Positions 23,773-34,166 of a stretch of DNA of 64,000 nt are shown piece by piece. Within the stretch, counting starts at the first letter, position 1; the number at the start of each line of letters is the position of its first letter. The notes beneath the pieces were generated by a model. That model saw only the letters and a list, made by a program, of their open reading frames with translations. It searched no databases and was not told the origin of the DNA. Origin of the DNA: Semisulcospira habei (Eukaryota; Mollusca; Gastropoda; Semisulcospiridae); NCBI GenBank assembly GCA_036245525.1, contig BTPG01000005.1, positions 181,139,838 through 181,203,837 of the forward strand, in the 5' to 3' direction. The position numbers were made by a program, and so were the translations under genes.

Positions 23773-23904
23773 TTGTGTATGCGTGCGTGCGCATGTGCAT
23801 GTGTGTGTATGTGTTTACTTGTGTATGTGCGTGCATGCGGGTGCCTTTGTGTATGCGTGTTTGTGTGTGTTTACGTGTGTATGTGCGTATGTGCGTGCGT
23901 TTGT

Positions 23905-23971
<67 letters not shown>

Positions 23972-23990
23972 TTCATGCATGTGTGGGCGT
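23773..23990. repeat. (GT)n and variant GTGCGTAT repeats
   Basis: An irregular GT-rich block becomes pure (GT)n at about 23908-23967. Confidence 0.95.
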
Positions 23991-24304
23991 ACGTGTGTGA
24001 GCGCGTGCGTGAAGGCGTGCGAAGAACGCGGGAGTTAACGCAGCAGCGGATGCTGAAGGCACAAGTACCTTAAATACAACCAACATCATGTAATAAACGT
24101 ACTTACTCAGACAAAGCACCATTAGTATAATTACTTCATTATTTCTTCGCCGCCCGTTTAATGATTCTGACACCTGCTGAGTACTCATGGCCGAGACAAA
24201 ATTGTATTCTGTACTGCAAAAACAGAAACCGATCCGGTGTGACAACAGCAATTATTTATCGATACAAAGCTATGTCGACAGTTCATCTCAGTCCCGCAAT
24301 ATAA

Positions 24305-24545
24305 GTGAGGTTACGTATATGCCGGACGACTCCCAAAAACGAACGAGAGCTAAGTTATGGCGGATAGCCAGCATAGAAAACACTAAAAACATCTCCAAGA
24401 GGCATAGATCAGCATGAGGCCTCCGGGCTCATGCGGATCTATGCCTCTTGGAGATGTGTTGAGTGTGCCAGCCATTTATCGTACATGCTACTTATTCGTC
24501 TTGATTTTGCTGTCGTTCGTAGTTGGGTGTCATTCGTTGCAACAT
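24305..24545. mobile_element. HP-E palindromic element
   Basis: GTGAGGTTACGTATATGCCG start. Inner HP-A-type hairpin CCAAGAGGCATAGATC at about 24396-24455 with GGCCTCCGGGCT centre. The right arm is diverged. Confidence 0.75.
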
Positions 24546-24588
24546 CAGTTGGACACAACACCATCACTTAATTATTCACTCTGCACAG

Positions 24589-24660
24589 GACACGGATCCT
24601 CATAGGCCCCTGCTTTGGAAGCAGGGGTTTATGGCGTGCGATGATTTATGTCTCTTGCTC
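24589..24660. mobile_element. HP-A-like hairpin
   Basis: CGGATCCTCATAGGCCCCTG with GCTTTGGAAGC centre; the right arm ends ATTTATGTCTCTTGC. Confidence 0.6.
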
Positions 24661-24795
24661 GCAAACACACGCAGGACGCGCAGTTCACGTTTCTGCCTAA
24701 TTTTGATTTTACGTCAATTGTCCCGACTGCGCGTCCTTTGACGTAATCAGTGGCTGAACCCGTTCAGTGCCAAGAAATTTGAACAACATACAACT

Positions 24796-24861
24796 GCAAG
24801 GGATATAGATCCGCATGAGTCCCCGCAGTTGCGGGCGCTCATTAGGATCTGTGCCTCTTGC
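24796..24861. mobile_element. HP-A hairpin
   Basis: GCAAGGGATATAGATCCGCA stem, loop AGTT. Outer blocks CCCGTTCAGTGCCAAG (left, about 24758) and TCTGGCACTAAAAG (right, about 24956) mark a longer element. Confidence 0.85.
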
Positions 24862-25029
24862 TGACACCACGTTGAAGCCATGTTACTGGGACAACTACAT
24901 TTATTAAAAAAAAAAAATTAAATTAACAAAGATTGCAGAAACATAGTCTACGTCATCTGGCACTAAAAGCCCTGATAAACATTCGCTATCGTATGCACGC
25001 CTGGGCTTATAACCCACTGTTTAATTACT

Positions 25030-25070
25030 CCGTGCAACACGTGCAGTTTTGACCTACTTCTGATTTCCAA
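25030..25070. repeat. REP-L fragment
   Basis: CGTGCAACACGTGCAGTTTT and GACCTACTTCTGATTTCC match the repeat at 37374 and 41731. Confidence 0.55.
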
Positions 25071-25248
25071 ACAACGTGTTTTGCATTCAATATATTTGAA
25101 GAGTAACAAATACCAGCGGGGGTCATAGCCACACGCTTCAATACAATAGCTGATGGTCGATGTACGATTTGAGGAGAAGACGGCGCCAATGTCCTGATAG
25201 TTAATGACATTAACCCCTCCACTGAGATAAACTGAAAAACACCCAACC

Positions 25249-25299
25249 GCAAGAGGTACAGATCCTCATGCGGGGGCTCATGAGGATCTATGCCTCTTC
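25249..25299. mobile_element. HP-A hairpin lacking its GC centre
   Basis: GCAAGAGGTACAGATCCTCA is followed almost directly by the right arm; the left CCCCCGC half is deleted. Confidence 0.8.
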
Positions 25300-25756
25300 T
25301 TGGGACCAAGTTGCTTCCACGTTCTTTGTCGGACGGGTGTAACTTGTTGTCGTTGAATGAACAACGCTTTCACGTTGAAACGAAGTATTGTCCAGTCGCA
25401 AGCATGCAGCCGCCGGCAACATGAACAGTACCGATGACTATATGCGCAAGGGGGTTAATGGCCGGCGACATGAGTTTTAATGTCTTCCTGTTCAGCCGGT
25501 GTCATGACAGGCGCACACAAAAACTGTTCCGAAAGTAAGCGCGCGTTGCAAAACCTACGTGTGTCAGCTGAGACGTCATGTAACAGACCTGCACATTTTG
25601 TTTCCCGTGCTTCTCCTTTGATCAGACAAGGGACAACCGCTAATTGGCCCGAGTATTTTGATAATCAAAAATGGCAGCCATGCCACTTCCCCTGCGGTCC
25701 TACACAACTCCACAATGTCCACGGACAATCCAGAGTTAATTATCTGATCAACTCCT
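25300..25756. other. No recognisable feature
   Basis: A 120-codon plus frame begins at 25480 and runs through the HP-C mini-element at 25761, so it is not a real gene. Confidence 0.5.
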
Positions 25757-25760
25757 TTAA

Positions 25761-25792
25761 CCCTTTGGCTGTCGGTCGCGACAGTCCAAAGG
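25761..25792. mobile_element. Minimal 32-bp HP-C palindrome between TTAA sites
   Basis: CCCTTTGGCTGTCGGTCG joins CGACAGTCCAAAGG directly, flanked by TTAA at 25757 and 25793. It is two terminal repeats with no interior. Confidence 0.8.
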
Positions 25793-26243
25793 TTAACACT
25801 GCCAGCAAACGCAAATCCAATCTATCATTCAAGCCATGGTGATTGCAACGCCATACAGCCTCGTCCATCTGAGAAACGTGGATCTAAACATGAACATCAC
25901 GAGCTCTCATGTCCGTGATGGAAAATGAGCCTCTTGCATCTCGCAGATAGGTGATGTTGCCATTTTACTAGAAAAGATGGGAGTCAACGCAGATAGTTAG
26001 AGAGGAACACGACTGGCTGGCGCAAATGAGACAAAAAGATTGTTGTTTTTTTTAAAGAGACTTCTACCTAGCATCTGACAAATTCAACAATATGTTAATA
26101 GTAACTCTAGCAGTAGCGGACTTCAGCCGAAACTGACAGGATAGTGTCCCGAAATGACGCTCGGAACCTGTCAGGGGCACATAGCTCTCTGATTTCCCTG
26201 CCCCTGTGGCCCCAGCGATCAGTATCGCACAGAAGTGTATATT

Positions 26244-26245
<2 letters not shown>

Positions 26246-26281
<36 letters not shown>
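26246..26281. repeat. (GT)n microsatellite
   Basis: About 17 perfect GT units. Confidence 0.95.
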
Positions 26282-26283
<2 letters not shown>

Positions 26284-26319
26284 ATATGTAAATAGCAGCG
26301 TTATTCAGACGTATTTGCC

Positions 26320-26648
26320 TAGAGTCCGAAATAGCTCAGGCGGTTAAACGTCGGAGCAGGAGAGCGAAGGGAATCGCCGGGTCGTGGGTTCGTATCCCGT
26401 CCCGGCCCCGTTAGCTGGACTCACAATCCAGGGGGAAAAAACGGATTTGTTCGGCAATAGCATGTCCGTTGAAAGGTCCTGGTAAATCAAAGTGGCACAG
26501 TTGGAGTGCTCCTGAGTTGATCAGTGTTCAGGTCGTACTCCATAGGCAATAGATTTCCCTGTCCCCCCATAACCCGCCCGTCAGGGCCGTCCATTACTCC
26601 GGTGCCGTGGACGTTAAACACGGAACTAATCAACCAATCAACGTAGCC
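26320..26648 (+). mobile_element. Full-length tRNA-derived SINE
   Basis: Flanked by TATTTGCC at 26312-26319 and 26649-26656. The tRNA-like head has ATAGCTCAGGCGGTTAAACG (A box) and GGTCGTGGGTTCGTATCCCG (B box), followed by a body (TGGACTCACAATCCAGGGGG) and a 3' part ending CCGGTGCCGTGGACGTTAAA, then a short AATCAACCAATCAA tail. Pol III would transcribe it; a partner LINE would mobilise it. Confidence 0.9.
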
Positions 26649-26959
26649 TATTTGCCGCTGAATAGCTTCGTGAGCTTCCATGCAAGGTCGCGCGTACTGA
26701 CACAATGGGACCTGCCTAGTAAGCAACAAATACCCGGGCCAACCTACCACCGCGATTCAGGTAAGGGCCGACACAGCACGGCCGAGGACGTTTAGCTGTC
26801 GAGGCTCGCGTACGCTGTATAACATCCGGCATGGCCCTTCCGCCTGAGGGCAATCTATTGCCGATCTCCACAGGACAGGACATATAGATCTAAACTGACC
26901 ACGAGTACACTTCTGTTCAAATGAGATGCAAAGTACACCATGCGAAGCCTCTCGTTTAA

Positions 26960-27174
26960 CTCATTCAGACCGACGGCCGTATTTCCAAAATTTTTGAGGC
27001 GTCATCTAACGTCTTTGCACCTGTTGCAGGAGATGGATCGACCATGATAATTCAAGGGTCATGCCAAATTAGCTTGGCGCCGACAAGCGCCATGCCAAAT
27101 GAGCTTGGCGCCGACAACCCTTGAATTATCACGGTCGACCCATCTCCTGCTGTAGTGCGTCAGGGCTGAATGGG
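26960..27174. mobile_element. HP-B element, TTAA-flanked, rearranged centre
   Basis: TTAA at 26956 and 27175 bound 215 bp. The terminal block CTCATTCAGACCGACGGCCG matches 47335. The core (27039-27138) has the left-arm segment ATGCCAAATTAGCTTGGCGC duplicated in the same orientation, so the right arm is partly lost. Confidence 0.85.
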
Positions 27175-27244
27175 TTAAACAAAAGTGTACTTCTGGTGCA
27201 ATAGATTCTCATGAGGGCCTCCCTGCATTTCGCTCACAACAACT

Positions 27245-27310
27245 GCAAGAGACATAGATTATCATGGGCCTTGGAAGGCAGGGACTCATGCGGATCTACG
27301 TCTCTTGCAG
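27245..27310. mobile_element. HP-A hairpin
   Basis: GCAAGAGACATAGATTATCA pairs with CATGCGGATCTACGTCTCTTGC. Both arms carry GAGAC instead of GAGGC. Confidence 0.8.
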
Positions 27311-27727
27311 AGGTAGTAAGCGGAATAGCGCACTCTCTGGAAATATGAAAACAGAAGAGTCTGGCTGATGGACGGTAACCTCGTGATGATATCACTGCCC
27401 CAGGAGTTGACGATTGAATTCTACAGCGGAATAAGGGACAAGGCTAAAAACCTGCACAGACTAGAAAAACACGGTTTGGCGGTTTGAACTCGAAGTCAGC
27501 CCACGCTAACGACTTTCCGCACTGAATGAAAATTAAGTTCTTACACAGCACTAATCCATTGATCATCGGCTCATGTATATTATAGGAACTGAACATAGCA
27601 GCTATGAAGAGCAATGTATATTACATAATATTATAAAGAAAAAGCCTCAAAGTGTGATTTTTTTAAAGACATTTTTGTTTCCATTTCTGTTGAGCCAGGT
27701 TTAGCTGGCGCGACCGATACGAGAAAA

Positions 27728-27850
27728 AAATGTCTGAGTTGAATAACCCAGCGAAGAAAGAAGCACGCTTAGAAAAGACAGTTAAAACAGGGCTTCTTTT
27801 TTTTCGTTGGGTTCTTCTCTGCATTTTACACGCCTGTCAGTCACTTGTTT
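27728..27850. mobile_element. FB family remnant
   Basis: ACCCAGCGAAGAAAGAAGCA then TTCGTTGGGTTCTTCTCTGC, outer ends of the FB foldback with most of each arm deleted. Confidence 0.6.
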
Positions 27851-27904
27851 GGTATCATAGCAAACTGAAGCCATTTCTTTACAATCTTTGTTTGAACGCG
27901 AAGT

Positions 27905-28022
27905 CATTGACTCTTGTGACGTGATTAAGTATCTTTGGCTTTTTGTGTTTTGCTTTGTGTTTCATTATTGTGACTGTAAAGCCACTAGAGCACCATGGTG
28001 ATTAGGCGCTATACTAATTACC

Positions 28023-28063
<41 letters not shown>
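27905..28063 (+). mobile_element. LINE 3' end with (ATT)n tail
   Basis: ACTGTAAAGCCACTAGAGCA and GGCGCTATACTAATTACC precede (ATT)n at 28022-28063. This is the usual CR1/L2-type 3' end, also seen at 32484-32772. Confidence 0.65.
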
Positions 28064-28064
<1 letters not shown>

Positions 28065-28262
28065 TCGCTACAGTCGACCACTATGGCAGACGACAATTAT
28101 ACATGGTAAGGGAACGAACTCGCCCGAAGGAAACAGTTGTCTCCCTGCATACCTTTACGCCCGGGTAGCGGAACGCCGATTTGCAACGTCTTCAACAGGT
28201 TCGGTGGCCACGGTACCGGTTTTTGCTGCGTGAAGCCGTAAACAGATAATGGACCGACTTAA

Positions 28263-28494
28263 CCCCTTGGCTGTGAGTGGACGCGGATTTCGCGCCTGAA
28301 ACCACTGCACACTGTCCTGACATTCGCACCAGTGTGGAGGACACAAAGTGACTATATGACCCAAAATGGGCACTAAGAAACACAGGACTGACAAGAGATA
28401 TAAATCCTCACGAGCCCCCGCGACTGCGGGGGCTCGTGAGGATTTATGTCTCTTGCCGATGGGTAGAGTTCGCGTTGCCCCCGCATTTAAGGGG
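28263..28494. mobile_element. HP-A element, TTAA-flanked, arm-matched variant
   Basis: TTAA at 28259 and 28495. The core hairpin 28391-28456 is perfect. It differs from the family at several sites (AAGAGATATAAATCCTCACG), and the right arm carries the pairing changes except one G-T pair. Confidence 0.88.
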
Positions 28495-28679
28495 TTAACA
28501 ATCAGGTCTGCGTACATGCCGTACTACAACAACGCCGGCCGTCGAAAATGACCTCAGTCTTTAACTGCCTGGGCCAGGCGACTCTACCGGTAAGGACACC
28601 GAGTCAGTATATACTGATGCCGACTTGTGCCGCCGACTTGCGCCTCATCACGGGTCTGCGGCATTTCACGAAAGCTGCT

Positions 28680-28799
28680 GGGACCAGTCGCATGGGTGAG
28701 CTCAGTCCTGCGCCAGCCACTAAGCAAGGTGCTCCGCTATAGCGGGAGCACCTTGCTTATTGGCTAGCGCAGGACTAAGCTCACTCATGCGAGTGACCC
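28680..28799. mobile_element. HP-D hairpin, long form
   Basis: GGGACCAGTCGCATGGGTGA left arm; centre AAGCAAGGTGCTCCGCTATA with GCGGGAGCACCTTGCTT. Confidence 0.88.
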
Positions 28800-29220
28800 T
28801 TCGGGGAGCTCTATCGACATTTCTGTTTAATTTGGCTCATTTACTTGGACAGCGACACGCCCTTCAAAAAGGCTGAAATTCAACCAGAGTTGCTGCATGG
28901 CTAGTCTCGCCTTGATACGTCGGACGTTTAGTACTGCCGGATAAGATCTCTCTACACAGCTGACGCCCAAAGCACAAAGTAACGATGCAATAAACAGTTC
29001 AAAGTTAACTTTTAAGAACTGACTACGCAGCGTGGTTGACAGTAAACCGATACTCAAGGTACTCCTATGATCTGACAGTCGTGATAACGAAAATGCAACT
29101 GTGGCCTCAGTCAGTGTAACAGACTGTCGTTAGACGTAGCCGTGTACTTGGATGAAACGCCCGCCACATCCAAACTGACGGCAAACCACTGCACACCATG
29201 ATGGCTGGTTTGTAGACAGC
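28800..29220. other. No recognisable feature
   Basis: Unique sequence between HP-D and HP-B copies. A 76-codon minus frame has no motif. Confidence 0.45.
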
Positions 29221-29224
29221 TTAA

Positions 29225-29448
29225 TCCATATAGAATACTGAGGCTAAAAGCTTCAAATTTGTACACTGCCATATGCAAGCTACATTAGAGCACTTACAGA
29301 TAAGGATATACTAGTAGACCAATGGCTTTAGTTCAAGGGTGGTGCCAGAATAGCTTGGCGCCTACAGGCGCCAAGCTATTCTGGCACTACCCTTGAGCTA
29401 TTTTAGTCAAACTTATTTCACATACTGGTGTATTCCGAATGATAAGGG
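29225..29448. mobile_element. HP-B element, long-end subtype, TTAA-flanked
   Basis: TTAA at 29221 and 29449. Third member of the long-end subtype. The right TTAA is directly followed by CTCATTCGTTGCCGG, an HP-A-type end, so two elements share one TTAA. Confidence 0.9.
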
Positions 29449-29580
29449 TTAACTCATTCGTTGCCGGTGACCACGAATAGCGCGTACTCGTCAGAAACGA
29501 CTGCATACTGACGGACTTTTGTGTGAAAGAAAAATAAAAGACGCAAAGGGGACGAAATTAGGCATAAAGAACATAGAGCT

Positions 29581-29648
29581 AACAAGAGACATAAATCCTC
29601 ATGAGCCCCCGCGACTGCTGGGACTCATGAAGGTTTGTGTCTCTTGCA
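29581..29648. mobile_element. HP-A hairpin
   Basis: AACAAGAGACATAAATCCTC left arm pairs imperfectly with GGTTTGTGTCTCTTGCAG. Belongs to the element starting at 29453. Confidence 0.8.
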
Positions 29649-29764
29649 GCTGCGTAGCGTTCACCTTGTGGGGCAGAGCAGAATATTTTTTTGCCATCGA
29701 GCAAAACACCGCTAGATCCAAACAGTACGAAATTAGACATAAAGAACAGTAGGGCTAACAATAA

Positions 29765-30058
29765 AAAGAAGTACCCAACGGAGAAAGAAACACGCTTAGA
29801 AAAAACGGTACAACACAATTTATTAATATTTCGGGTAAATACCCTTTGTCAAAATAGACAAACAAACAGAGACATTATTTGCTACTTATCTTCAGATGCA
29901 GAAGGAGTTGCCACATTCCTTCTGCATCTGAAGATAAGTAGCAAATAATGTCTCTGTTTGTTTGTCTATTTTGACAAAGGGTATTTACCCGAAATATTAA
30001 TAAATTGTGTTGTACCGTTTTTTCTAAGCGTGTTTCTTTCTCCGTTGGGTACTTCTTT
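29765..30058. mobile_element. FB foldback: perfect 142-bp inverted repeat
   Basis: Left arm 29765-29906 and right arm 29917-30058 are reverse complements with no mismatch that I can see, separated by about 10 bases (GTTGCCACAT). The arms include ACGGAGAAAGAAACACGCTT and AATAGACAAACAAACAGAGA. Related partial copies lie at 19240, 27728 and 41161-41720. No ORF. Confidence 0.92.
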
Positions 30059-30102
30059 GCATTTCACACGCTTGGCAGTCACCTTTTTGGTCTGGAGGGC
30101 TA

Positions 30103-30182
30103 ACAATAGACTATAAATCTCCATGAGCCCCTACACCTGGGGGTGGGGGGAGGGGGGCTCATGAGGGTTTATTTTTCTTGCA
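30103..30182. mobile_element. HP-A hairpin with G-rich centre
   Basis: GACTATAAATCTCCATGAGC pairs with CTCATGAGGGTTTATTTTTC. The loop has expanded to GGGGGTGGGGGGAGGGGGG. Confidence 0.75.
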
Positions 30183-30184
30183 GC

Positions 30185-30825
30185 TGGGTAGAGTTCGACT
30201 TGCCCTAGCAGATAAAGGGTTAACGCGCCAATAGCAACGAAGACCTATTCAGAACGCAGTATCTCTGATGAGTGCACACCGTAATTACTCTACAAGAAGT
30301 GACTCGAACCTGAGACTGCGGATCTGACGCAAGCATGACACTGAACTGATACGGACTCAAAGCAGGAAATGACACATCCGAAAATGATAAAAGTAAACTT
30401 CCGAGTCACAATGAGGCAAATAAATACAAAAATTAAATAAAATATAAAAAGAACAATATACGAAATATGCGACAGCGCAGGTTAACTGACACTCGAAGAC
30501 ATCAGGAAAGTCAGCGACTGATTCCGGTCCCGCACAGACCGCTAGAGAGTCACACTTTTACTCTCCGCGTAGCTTCAGAGGCGTTGCCGTGCATTAGCAA
30601 ATGACACTCCACTTCTCCGAAACTGACGAAGTAACAGACTCGAGACTGGAGCACAATTAAAGGCGTTGCCAGGACTGACAGCCTCGGATGATACAATTCC
30701 AGACGGACACTTGTCACACGTTCACACATTGAGCCCTAAGTTTGAAAAAGCTAAGAACCCAAATTTGATAGTTGTCCTCTAAAGACTCGATCGAAACCCG
30801 GCGCAGTTCAGCCTGGAGGCAGATC
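30185..30825. other. No recognisable feature
   Basis: Unique sequence with no ORF over 60 codons and no family match. Confidence 0.45.
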
Positions 30826-30918
30826 GACCACGATAGTTCAAGGGTGGTGCCAGAATAGCTGGGCGCCTTTAGGCGCCCAGCTGTTCTGGCACCACCCTTG
30901 AACTATATAATCGTGGTC
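30826..30918. mobile_element. HP-B hairpin, arm-matched variant
   Basis: GACCACGATAGTTCAAGGGT stem. The centre GCTGGGCGCC / GGCGCCCAGC replaces the usual GCTTGGCGCC / GGCGCCAAGC on both arms, and ACGAT pairs with ATCGT outside. Confidence 0.88.
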
Positions 30919-30919
30919 T

Positions 30920-31769
30920 ATCCCTCTCTTGGTGTCAAGTAGTTAGATGAACAGGGTAAGATAAGAAACACTACACACAATCAAACTTCTCCGGCAAAGT
31001 GAAACTTTAGTTGCGTTAGCCTCGTATAGGCGTTGAGAGGTGTTCCAGAAAAAAAAAAACCGGCAATCCACTTCACTGAAAACAAAACTTCAAACAGAAT
31101 GGAAGAAAACAGCCTCGAGAGAGATGTATGTGCGTGTGTGATCCTCGCTAGTTTCTCCGTCTACAATCCATCTACCACCACGCTGCACTGGATATAAAGT
31201 TGACGGCACTCAACGCCGCCCGTGCGCAGAGCGGCAGAATAGTTTTATCGAGCAGTTGAATCGCTTGAAGAGCCAAGCAACGTGCGCACGGTAGACCAAC
31301 ACTGATCGCTGGGACCCCGGCCGCGTCGCGCGCTTTCGCCAGCGTGCTACCGCTGTAATCACCCGGTGTGGGTCTCTACGCTAAATACCATTCCCTGCAA
31401 CCTACGTCTGAGCAACCATAGAGTCGCCTACAGTCATGTTTCTTTGTATTGCGCGGTTTCTCAGTGTGCTATCGGCTACAGTTCGTCATAGATTTTCGTG
31501 AACCCACAAACTGAGCTACATTTTTTTTTCTGTGCACGCTAAAATCTCCCTGTACAAAATTACCTCCGTCACGGTAGAGAACAGCTAGGGCCGATCTCGG
31601 GTTGCATACATTTTCATTAATTGCAAGAGCCATAGACACGCTCAGTTCAACCCTTTGGCTGTCGGTAGTGCGGCGGTGTGTCAAACTCCAGGTATAGTGG
31701 TTAACCCATATTGTTCATTTCTTCCATCGTGTTTGTAGTAATTTATTCCAACCGTGCTGCATACGGACA
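30920..31769. other. No recognisable feature
   Basis: About 850 bp. An HP-C left end (CCCTTTGGCTGTCGGTAGTG after TTCAA) lies at about 31652 without a partner. Confidence 0.45.
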
Positions 31770-32107
31770 TCGGCAAGGTTTCGTCTGGAACGAACGACTA
31801 CTAACAACAGACGTGAGTGAAATCGAGGGCGGATCAGTAAACAGCCTCCACCATAAGCACAGACGGCCCCAAACATCTCCAAGAGGCATAGATCCTTATG
31901 AGCCCGGCAACACTCCAAACATCTCCAAGAGGCCGCATATATCCTCATGAGCTCGGAGGGCAACACTCCAAACCACATATCTTAGAGGCATAAATCCTCA
32001 TAAGCCCGGAGGGCTCATGCGGATCTATGCCTCTTGGAGATGGTTGGAGTGTTGTCTATGCTTATTGTCCAAGCGGTTTATTTGCCGTGGAATTCACTCT
32101 CCTTCTC
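31770..32107. mobile_element. HP-E element with triplicated centre
   Basis: Left arm GGTTTCGTCTGGAACGAACG. Three successive copies of the ACACTCCAAACATCTCC / AAGAGGC block (about 31867, 31909 and 31962) precede one right arm (CTCATGCGGATCTATGCCTC), so the left inner arm was duplicated in tandem. Confidence 0.75.
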
Positions 32108-32380
32108 TGATGGGATTAGATCGCCGTAACGTAACCTCTCTGGTGACGCGACAAAATGGTGCGTGTCCATATGCGGCACGTCTCGTTACCGTCACGTTAA
32201 CCCCTTGAGCCACGACACACTGCAAGATTTGCACTGATCGACCACCAATAGTTCCAAGGTGTTGGGGCCAGAACGGCCCTGGCCGCTTGGTGCTCATCAT
32301 GGTATGTCTGTCTACAGATATGACCCTTGCTTGTCGGTAGAGGTGATTTAGTCCTGCAGCTTCTGGGCAACGCAAGTACA

Positions 32381-32785
32381 GGGGCCAATTGCATGAGTGA
32401 GCTTAGCCCTGCGCAAGCCACCAAGCAAGGTGCTCCGCCATAGCGGAGCCCCTTGCTTAATGGCTTGCGCAGGACTCCACTCACTTCAAGAGGTCGTTGA
32501 AAACTCACCTCTTCAAGATTTACTTTGAATAACTGTCAGTGTTTGATCCCTTAGTTGTAGTTCTGTAATCCTCCTTGCTTAGACTGAATGTTAATTAGAA
32601 TATAAACTACTTGTGTATGTATTGTTGTTTAGTTTATTGTAAAGTGGTGTGTTCGGGCAATGTGTTTTGTTTGTTATGTGCATATGTCATTGCATTTTTA
32701 TTTTTGAGTACAGATTGTAAAGCGCTTAGAGTTTTGAGTAAGATTAAGCGCTATATAAATACTCATTATTATCATGCAACTGGCC
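32381..32785. mobile_element. HP-D hairpin interrupted by a LINE 3' end
   Basis: GGGGCCAATTGCATGAGTGA starts the left arm. The right arm breaks after CTCAC at 32483 and resumes TCATGCAACTGGCCCC at 32773. Confidence 0.85.
32484..32772 (+). mobile_element. CR1/L2-type LINE 3' fragment
   Basis: TTCAAGAGGTCGTTGAAAAC (C-terminal coding remnant, LKTHLFKIYFE-like), a stop, and a 3' UTR with TTGTAAAGCGCTTAGAG and GCGCTATATAAATACTCATT. It ends in ATTATTA. No obvious target duplication, as is usual for this clade. Confidence 0.8.
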
Positions 32786-33064
32786 CCTGGTTCTCTGTTA
32801 TCAAAAGGCAATTAGGACCCCTGTGGCTGGAGTAGTATATGAAAACCTACGGCTCTTGTGAAGGGAGGGTTCTGACTGAGGGCTGTTGTGTGAAGGAAAT
32901 CAATGGCCAACCGGTTGGCTACGGGAAGTTTATCGCAACTTGAGGTAATGCAGTTCAAGATCATTATGTGAATGTAACTCTAAATGAAAGGAAGAACGAT
33001 CGAAAGAACGAACGGATTTCCGAACGAACGAATGGATGAACACTCGAACAAACAATCAAACTAA

Positions 33065-33442
33065 CTATCTATCTATATCCCGTAGTCTTGCCGACCGTTG
33101 GGATACCACTGATGACTTTGCAACCAGCTCCCTCCATTCCTCTCTGTTCTCTGCCATTCTTAGCGTATCACCCATCCTCAGTCCTGTCCACTCTGAGATA
33201 TTGTCCTCCCATCTTTTTATCTGTCTACCTCTCCTTCGTCCTTCTTGCACAGTGCCTTGCATGATTGTTTTGGCAAGCCCTACTGAACGCGTGACATGCC
33301 CATACCACTTCAGTTTGCGTTTTTTCATAATGGCTAATAGGTCTTCATGGGGCCCGATGGCTTGCCTGATTCTGCTTCCCACTTCCTCGTTCGTGATGTG
33401 ATCTCTGTATGAAATGCCAAGCAGCCTTCGGAAACATCTCAT
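33065..33442 (-). pseudogene. LINE-B C-terminal domain
   Basis: FRRLLGISYRDHITNEEVGS and KKRKLKWYGHVTRS then GRRRGRQIKRWEDNISEWTG form the conserved C-terminus shared by many animal non-LTR elements. It reaches its natural stop after LRDIDR near the tail. Confidence 0.85.
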
Positions 33443-33750
33443 TTCAGTGGCTTGTGACTGTAAGGTCTGCTGTGAGGGTCAATGACTCGCAGGCATACAA
33501 GAACAATGAGATAACTAAGGAGCGCATCAGTCTGATCTTGGAGCAGAGAGTGATGTTTCTGTCCTTCCATAATTATGGTCTTCAATCTTGTCAGTGCTGT
33601 TGATGTCTGCGCAATCCTGGACAGTATTTCTGGTTTTGATCCATCATCTGTCACAATAACTCCTAAGTATTTGAATTTATTAACCGTTTCTAGTTTTTGG
33701 CTTCCAATCATGACGTCAGTGCCAATGCCACTGGTGTTATTTGTCATCAA
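33439..33750 (-). pseudogene. LINE-B thumb region
   Basis: KLETVNKFKYLGVIVTDDGS and LSRIAQTSTALTRLKTI are thumb-type blocks. Another frameshift at about 33565 moves the conserved reading to a different frame before the C-terminal piece. Confidence 0.8.
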
Positions 33751-34157
33751 TTTGGTCTTCTCTGCATCCCATACGCAATGGCTGTACTGTCCAGCTTCTC
33801 CACCAGCTGAGCTAGCTCCATCTCTGTTCCTGCAAGGCCACCAATGTCGTCCGCAAAGCGCAAGTTCGTGATTGTTCTGCCTCCAATACTGACAGTTCCT
33901 TCATGATCTTTCAGAGCATCTGTCATGATTCCTTCCAGGAAGATGTTAAAAAGAGTAGGTGAGAGCAAGCAGCCTTGTCTGACTCCGACTGTAGTCCTAA
34001 ACCAGTTTCCTATTTTGCAGTTGAAGCAGACTGCGCTAGTGGCCTTGTTGTAAAGGTTTGCTATGACTTTGATCAGGTTGGCATTTATGTTGTATAGCTT
34101 CATGTTGGACCAAAGGGCTGCATGACACACCCTGTCAAAAGCTTTCTTAAAATCCAC
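33747..34157 (-). pseudogene. LINE-B reverse transcriptase palm
   Basis: Motif A VDFKKAFD, motif B GVRQGCLLSPTLFNIFLEGI and motif C LRFADDIGGLAG are intact, so catalytic aspartates are present. The frame is lost after IAYGM by a frameshift near 33760. Confidence 0.88.
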
Positions 34158-34166
34158 AAAGACATG

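Noticed and set aside
25480..25842. 120-codon plus-strand frame
   Set aside because: It reads straight through the 32-bp TTAA-flanked HP-C palindrome.
26320..26410. A true tRNA gene
   Set aside because: A and B boxes are present, but the sequence does not close an acceptor stem, and it continues into a SINE body with target duplications. The same applies to 18779-19094 and 61238-61314.
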